This document shows, in pieces, positions 61,301-64,000 of a stretch of DNA of 64,000 nucleotides. The position numbers were made by a program, and so were the translations under genes. The notes under the pieces are model-generated. The model did not search any database. It saw only the letters and a list, made by a program, of their open reading frames with translations, and had not been told where the DNA came from. Position 1 is the first letter of the stretch. Each line of letters starts with the position of its first letter. The DNA is from Arcuatula senhousia (Eukaryota > Mollusca > Bivalvia > Mytilida > Mytilidae): contig OZ020303.1 in assembly GCA_963971305.1 (NCBI GenBank), positions 62,930,867 to 62,994,866 of the forward strand. The letters are read 5' to 3'.

Positions 61301-63986
61301 TAGCGAAGTGAATTATTTCTATTGGACAACCAACCAGGACCAATGGGATTTGACCAAAACAAAAACAAACATATGCACACGTGCTTTTATTCAGGTGTGT
61401 TTATTAGAATAAGAGCAGTTGAATTCTAAATTAACGGTTATAACCCATACCCAAAATAAAGAAAATGCTTTTTACCTTCATGAAACATGATTTAATTCCA
61501 TTGTTACATTTGTTATTCCAAAATATTGATTTCTAGATATATTGTTTGACCTTTGCCTGGTCAAAACAGGAAGTCTAAAAATAGATTCCCAATTTCCCAT
61601 TACCTTATCTAGCATTTTCTCCTTTTGGCAGGAGAACCATTGGCATCTATATGATTCTGTCAACTTAGTGACTCTTAACCAGTGTGAATGAAATGTAAAC
61701 ATTTGTACTTGGGAACTTATTCATGCCAAAAATAAAAGCTAATTTTATTATTTTTTTTATTGCTTCAAACCCAGGCAAATGGCTTTCAGGCCTGTCTTTT
61801 CCTCTTCCATCCTTGGTAACTGGATGCAGTTCACTGAGAGTTCATAGATAACAAGTTTTAGCCATTGTTAAATTGCTACAATCAGTTTTACTCCAACTCT
61901 TTCTTAATATGGAACTATAGTATCCATAGCTTGAAGGTAGACTTACATCAAATGGGGTGGGTGGGGGGAGGGAAGAGGGTGGGGGGGTATCATAAAACAC
62001 TAATACATGATATGTGGTCAAGAACTTATCATAAATTGATAGTGAAAAGTCGATCGACATGATTTTTTTTCTTTCTGACACCTGATATTGTTTACGCAAA
62101 ATGTGATGCTATCCAAAATTCCTGGGGAGAACACTGTATATATTATCAAATATAGAAGTCAAAAGTCAAAAGTCGAAAGCGAAAGCAAAGCAAAGTAAGA
62201 GTTAGGAGCTACGGCAATTCAGATGCTCCATATGGCCATTTCGAGAATTAATCTCATCTTCAGTGAAGCTAGGATCTAAAGTGTTGAAAGTCCAAATTGA
62301 ATTTTGAATGACAATTCAATGACGTACGCCCTCCTTTGATGGACAATGTGCATCTCGCTCGTGCGAGTTTTGATTTTTGAAAACTATTTTTAAATATACA
62401 AAACAGAAGTTCAAACACACATGTACATATTGATTCTTTGACAAGCAAGTTACTAAAATATCAAACACAAATTTCAAAATCTCAATTATTAAAATTAATA
62501 CTATATATGTATTATGTGTAAAGACTCATTATTATTTGCAAATGCTCATTATTTACATACCAGATTAGGCTGAGGGGCTTCTATTGTAAGGTTCTGTATA
62601 TTTAGATCCTGTTGACTTTGTGCCAATGCCACCAGTTTTAAAGCCACATAAAATCCTGACTTTTCTAAGTAGCCTTTTCCTGTTGGGTCTGACAAATCCC
62701 ATATCTTCAACAACAAAAAAAGAAACATGTTTGTACAAAATCAAAATAGATTTAAAAGAGAAAGAAACAGTGGTATTAATGGGGAATCAGAACATCAAAA
62801 GTCCATAAAGACAGAGACAAAACCAGTAATCAGCAAAGACAACAGGACAATAAAACAGACAACATAAAACGAAGAAATTAAAAAACCACTGAATAGCAAT
62901 CAACAATGTGGTAACGAGAGTAAACACAGGTGCTCCAGAAGAGAATGCAGGTATTTGATTACATGTGTAGTATCATTCAACATCTTTTACTGTGGATTCA
63001 TGTATCATCATGGGTACCAATTTTCATGGTTTGATGAAAAAAAGTATCAGTTAATGGATTCTTAAATATGTGATTCTGAAGGCTCCAGCATACAGATCAA
63101 TGTTAAATTTCCATTTCATTGAGTCAGTATCAAAGTTCATGGGTTAAGGCCACTCATGAAAAGTTTGAAATACACAAAATTGATACCCCATGAATAATTT
63201 AATGAAACCACAATATTTTAAAAAATTGTCAAAAAAACTTTTCACTTCAAATCAAACAGTGCTTTGTGAGATTTAATTAATTTGTTTGATTTCTGTAGAG
63301 CAGTTTTTGTGTGTCTTTGATTTCTTATCTATTAGTCTTGATAACTGAAGGTTAACTTTGAGGTTAGATTTTGTCCAAATGAAAAAGAAAAATGTCAAAT
63401 ACAATATATTTTTTATCTCTAAAGAAACACACGTAACTTACCTTTGATAAAATTGTTTCAGAAAGTCCAGATTTCTTAAGGAAATTAGCTGCATCAAATG
63501 CTCCAATACTACCAGTGCCATTGGGATCAGCCTATGCAAAGGAATCAATAAACAAAAGTTTCAATCAAGAATTATCATGATTATAATATGTTTGTTTATG
63601 TAGCAAATGGTTACAACTTAGTCCCAAAATGAACAATTAAAATTTCAAGCCTTTCCTAAGCAGATTTATGTAAACAACAAATTTAATGCCAATCTTAACA
63701 ACTATTTCTCATGTTTCTAAAACCAGTAAATTTGAGAAAATTTATATGTTATGTTTGCAATTAAGTTGATGATTTTAAACATGCTTTGAAAACATTATAT
63801 TACCCTGACCTGTATAACATATACATAAGTAATAAAAAAATGCAATTAAATATTTGTTTCAACTAGAGTTATTTCCCTTCAAAATCAATTTTGTTTAGAA
63901 ATGATTTCAGAATAAAGTTGAATTTCTTATTTAAAACAAACCTGATAGTAGTAGCCTTCATAAACAGGTCCATGAGAACCAGCAAT
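46362..63986 (-). CDS. EPS15/EPS15L1 endocytic adaptor (19 exons, 5' end missing)
   Basis: EPS15 is a clathrin-coated-pit scaffold: EH domains bind NPF proteins, the coiled coil oligomerises, DPF motifs bind AP-2. Nineteen GT-AG exons joined from 63,986 down to 46,362 give 2373 nt, 790 aa plus stop, in one frame. EH1 about residues 1-93, EH2 about 110-205 and EH3 about 245-345 each keep the NPF-pocket Trp (IWDLSD, IWELSD, IWGLCD); EH2 has a full EF-hand loop ([12 protein letters not shown]). The coiled coil spans about 365-545. Eleven DPF motifs follow (about 585-760), then a proline-rich stretch ([13 protein letters not shown]), FADF near 775 and a C-terminus FDDKNVWGS. The PGAVPVLP linker matches EPS15L1 best. 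The initiator exon lies beyond 64,000. No UIM is present in this form. Confidence 0.93.
47107..47391 (-). CDS. EPS15 exon R: three DPF motifs and proline-rich region
   Basis: 95 codons, the largest exon: [25 protein letters not shown] (SH3-ligand-like), [13 protein letters not shown], then [14 protein letters not shown]. Donor '|gtaaga'. Confidence 0.92.
47787..47903 (-). CDS. EPS15 exon Q: one DPF and Asp-Ala-Phe variants
   Basis: 39 codons, [12 protein letters not shown], then DSFDAFG. Donor '|gtaagt'. Confidence 0.9.
48240..49065. repeat. Dispersed repeat with two tandem halves, intron of EPS15
   Basis: The segment with 'gttgcacccacaaaaa(t/c)', 'ttgacaaagtcccat' and 'caaaatttcagaaccctgtg' occurs twice (about 48,240-48,500 and 48,640-48,860), followed by 'gacggacagatggtcagatg' and 'ccgttgcggcggggta'. 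A (TTCTTA)n microsatellite sits in the first half near 48,497. It resembles the element at 20,083-20,545 in layout. Confidence 0.6.
49312..49412 (-). repeat. Short 'GCCCCATCT' repeat, copy in an EPS15 intron
   Basis: Reads 'catagatggggcat' at the right end and 'aatgccccatctta' at the left; same family as 41,846-41,962. A non-coding inverted-repeat element of about 100 bp. Confidence 0.65.
49611..49711 (-). CDS. EPS15 exon P: three DPF motifs
   Basis: 101 nt, [18 protein letters not shown], then a Ser-rich end SSSSK. The donor is GTAGGT right after AAA, the only choice keeping the next exon in frame. Confidence 0.87.
50236..50380 (-). CDS. EPS15 exon O: four DPF motifs
   Basis: 145 nt, with [19 protein letters not shown] and EDPFTDG. 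Phase 1 end at 'gatg|gtgagt'. Confidence 0.9.
50560..51292. repeat. Degenerate tandem repeat in an EPS15 intron
   Basis: The word 'tca(g/t)caacctag' recurs near 50,597, 50,855, 51,053 and 51,165; the last two lie in 112-bp repeats that both read 'cataccaagtttcatcaacc'. The block ends 'cttgctctgcttcgcagaca'. Not coding. Confidence 0.6.
51387..51497 (-). CDS. EPS15 exon N: end of the coiled coil
   Basis: 37 codons, [12 protein letters not shown] then a Ser/Gly-rich, non-helical stretch. Donor '|gtaagt'. Confidence 0.87.
51757..51906 (-). CDS. EPS15 exon M: coiled coil
   Basis: 50 codons, [20 protein letters not shown] and on to EANVNQ. Donor '|gtaaga'. Confidence 0.88.
52578..52688 (-). CDS. 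EPS15 exon L: coiled coil
   Basis: 37 codons, [19 protein letters not shown] and on to QFMK; heptad-rich. Confidence 0.88.
53297..53468 (-). CDS. EPS15 exon K: coiled coil
   Basis: 172 nt, [17 protein letters not shown] and further heptads ending LDELDEK, corresponding to the LDEMDQQK/LDELDEQK region of vertebrate proteins. Confidence 0.9.
53544..53737. mobile_element. 194-bp TA-flanked MITE
   Basis: Ends CAGTGGATTCATT and the inverse of GAAACCACAG, with TA at 53,542-53,543 and 53,738-53,739 (Tc1/mariner-like). Homologous over its length with 62,990-63,213. Confidence 0.65.
54342..54436 (-). CDS. EPS15 exon J: start of the coiled coil
   Basis: 95 nt, [20 protein letters not shown] and on to EDMKR, matching the family's DFSAIKELD. 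Phase 2 end. Confidence 0.9.
54909..55080 (-). CDS. EPS15 exon I: EH3, second part
   Basis: 172 nt. The first G completes the Trp codon, then [20 protein letters not shown] and [17 protein letters not shown]. Donor GTACGT after ...AAFGIT; a nearer GT after AAF would break the frame of the next exon. Confidence 0.9.
55128..55225 (+). repeat. Short 'GCCCCATCT'-family repeat next to EPS15 exon I
   Basis: Reads 'tcctatctacaaaaataggg' and 'gttgcaagatgggacattat', a diverged member of the family, starting about 48 bp upstream (in gene sense) of exon I. Confidence 0.55.
55370..55480 (-). repeat. Dispersed repeat, copy 3 of 3
   Basis: Inverted copy of the repeat at 34,135 and 36,180 ('agtgaccactggtcatattg', 'gctggctgttttccattg'). 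Confidence 0.55.
55698..55855 (-). CDS. EPS15 exon H: EH3, first part
   Basis: 158 nt, from [19 protein letters not shown] through [12 protein letters not shown] (EF-hand-like loop) to ILAHIW, ending in phase 2 at 'atatg|gtatgt'. Confidence 0.9.
56448..56642 (-). CDS. EPS15 exon G: end of EH2 and EH2-EH3 linker
   Basis: Starts [15 protein letters not shown] and reaches PPSKRK, then a linker with PGAVPVLP and [12 protein letters not shown]. Two donors keep phase 0: GTAAGT at 56,447 (used here, 65 codons) and GTTAAC at 56,555 (29 codons, ending at SKRK). The EPS15L1-like linker supports the longer form. The frame stays open to 56,277 over degenerate repeats of the linker. Confidence 0.75.
56748..56925 (-). 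repeat. Retroelement 3'-end fragment in an EPS15 intron
   Basis: 'gaagcagaggaaccaattgg' at the 3' end, then the conserved 'accagtaaacaccaacaaga' and 'aaaacagacaacatgtaaaa'. A short, fairly well conserved member of the family; about 210 bp from exon F. Confidence 0.7.
57136..57237 (-). CDS. EPS15 exon F: EH2 pocket and EF-hand
   Basis: 34 codons including LNSKLPVD-like [20 protein letters not shown] and [12 protein letters not shown], nearly identical to animal EPS15 EH2. Donor '|gtatgt'. Confidence 0.92.
57637..57720 (-). CDS. EPS15 exon E: start of EH2
   Basis: 28 codons, [20 protein letters not shown] and on to GDKVKP. Donor '|gtaagt'. Confidence 0.9.
58264..58329 (-). CDS. EPS15 exon D: linker EH1-EH2
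   Basis: 22 codons, [22 protein letters not shown], corresponding to the short linker before the second EH domain. Donor '|gtaagt'. The intron before it (58,330-62,560) contains the bracketed repeat array. Confidence 0.88.
58560..59235. repeat. Degenerate tandem repeat in an EPS15 intron
   Basis: 'cccctaatttc' plus 'agaac(a/t)(a/t)aagttattgtgga' recur near 58,870-58,930, 59,010-59,030 and 59,060-59,080, followed by 'gcgcggcggacggagtgacc'. An A-run lies at about 58,929-58,947. The 105-aa frame over it (58,833-59,150) is repeat-derived. Confidence 0.5.
59494..62379. repeat. Tandem array of a 640-bp unit bracketed by 13-bp direct repeats
   Basis: Unit 1 is about 59,498-60,135, unit 2 60,136-60,777, unit 3 60,778-62,379 (interrupted by a 1.1-kb hAT-like insertion and truncated). 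Units share 'gaataacaaaacagtcgggc', 'cactttaggagggcgtacat' and 'catctcgctcgtgcgagttt' and are about 97% alike by eye. AAAACTATTTTTA occurs on both sides (59,481-59,493 and 62,380-62,392), as if the array had entered as one piece. Minus-strand frames of 70-120 aa repeat with the unit and are probably not genes. Confidence 0.85.
61015..62136. mobile_element. 1122-bp hAT-like non-autonomous element
   Basis: The 16-bp terminal inverted repeats are exact: CAGTGTTCTCCCCAGG and CCTGGGGAGAACACTG. CAGTG ends are typical of hAT elements. Units 1 and 2 of the surrounding array give the empty site 'acttattatatattatcaaa'; comparison implies a 7-bp duplication TATATAT (hAT normally makes 8, and AT slippage could hide one). 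Near the left end 'ccgaga(c/t)gctat' occurs three times. No transposase frame is visible. Confidence 0.85.
62561..62704 (-). CDS. EPS15 exon C: EH1 pocket and second EF-hand
   Basis: 48 codons, starting [20 protein letters not shown] and continuing [10 protein letters not shown]. The Trp is the NPF-pocket residue. Donor '|gtatgt'. Confidence 0.9.
62768..62955 (-). repeat. Retroelement 3'-end fragment in an EPS15 intron
   Basis: Carries 'cagagacaaaaccagtaatc', 'aaaacagacaacataaaacg' and 'acacaggtgctccagaagag', a diverged member of the family, starting about 60 bp from exon C. Confidence 0.6.
62990..63213. mobile_element. 224-bp TA-flanked MITE
   Basis: Left end CTGTGGATTCATG, right end inverted TTGTGGTTTCATTA, TA at 62,988-62,989 and 63,214-63,215. 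Internal 'ggattcttaa', 'cagcatacagat' and 'ccactcatgaaaa' match 53,544-53,737, so it is a second copy in the same gene. Confidence 0.65.
63442..63531 (-). CDS. EPS15 exon B: EH1, first EF-hand region
   Basis: 30 codons, [20 protein letters not shown] and on to SETILSK. Donor '|gtaagt'. Confidence 0.9.
63942..63986 (-). CDS. EPS15 exon A (first in window): start of EH1
   Basis: 15 codons ending PVYEGYYYQ, the first helix of EH1. Acceptor 'ttccttcag', donor '|gtttgt'. The preceding exon with the start codon is outside the window. Confidence 0.85.
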
Positions 63987-64000
63987 CTGAAGGAAAAAAA

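Overview
The window looks like nuclear genomic DNA of a marine bivalve, most likely a mytilid mussel. The reasons are very AT-rich non-coding DNA, spliced genes with GT-AG introns, TTAGGG-type telomeric repeats, a tRNA-headed SINE with a mollusc-type central domain, a diverged hammerhead-ribozyme-like retroelement, and a dense layer of MITE-like insertions. I can support only three protein-coding genes; all else is repeats or DNA in which I see nothing. The species cannot be named from this sequence.

Layout. 1-22,000 holds no gene I can support. It contains a degenerate tandem block (about 2,059-7,290) whose copies serve as empty sites for insertions in the second copy: a 417-bp TTAA-flanked element, a 5'-truncated retroelement end with a reverse-transcriptase tail fragment, and an insertion of about 310 bp carrying the hammerhead-like core. 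A degenerate interstitial telomeric tract follows (about 12,983-13,661), then a Tc1/mariner-like MITE (16,018-16,264), a SINE (17,923-18,199) and a 2-kb TA-flanked inverted-repeat element (19,456-21,497).

22,190-22,700 is a small gene with an uninterrupted 142-aa reading frame for a TMEM74-family two-pass membrane protein (+). 24,104-27,085 is a pair of inverted arms of about 340 bp enclosing a decayed non-LTR retrotransposon. 28,522-31,970 is a tandem array of a 969-bp unit, itself invaded by nested elements, ending about 200 bp before the next gene.

32,150-43,073 (+) is a complete 11-exon gene for a 542-aa type I membrane protein: signal peptide, EGF-like module, fucolectin/F5-8C-like (FTP) domain, six more EGF-like modules, one transmembrane helix, short tail. 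Every intron is phase 1 and each EGF module is one exon. 46,362-63,986 (-) is the EPS15/EPS15L1 endocytic adaptor (19 exons, 5' end outside the window): three EH domains, a coiled coil and eleven DPF motifs. The two genes are tail to tail. The receptor would act at the cell surface and EPS15 in clathrin-mediated uptake, but nothing in the sequence links them functionally beyond position.

The most interesting parts are the transposon biology (empty-site-proven insertions, nested elements, the hammerhead-like core, a repeat array bracketed by 13-bp direct repeats inside an EPS15 intron), the FTP domain that seems to lack the canonical fucose-binding residues, and the EPS15 form that ends without ubiquitin-interacting motifs.
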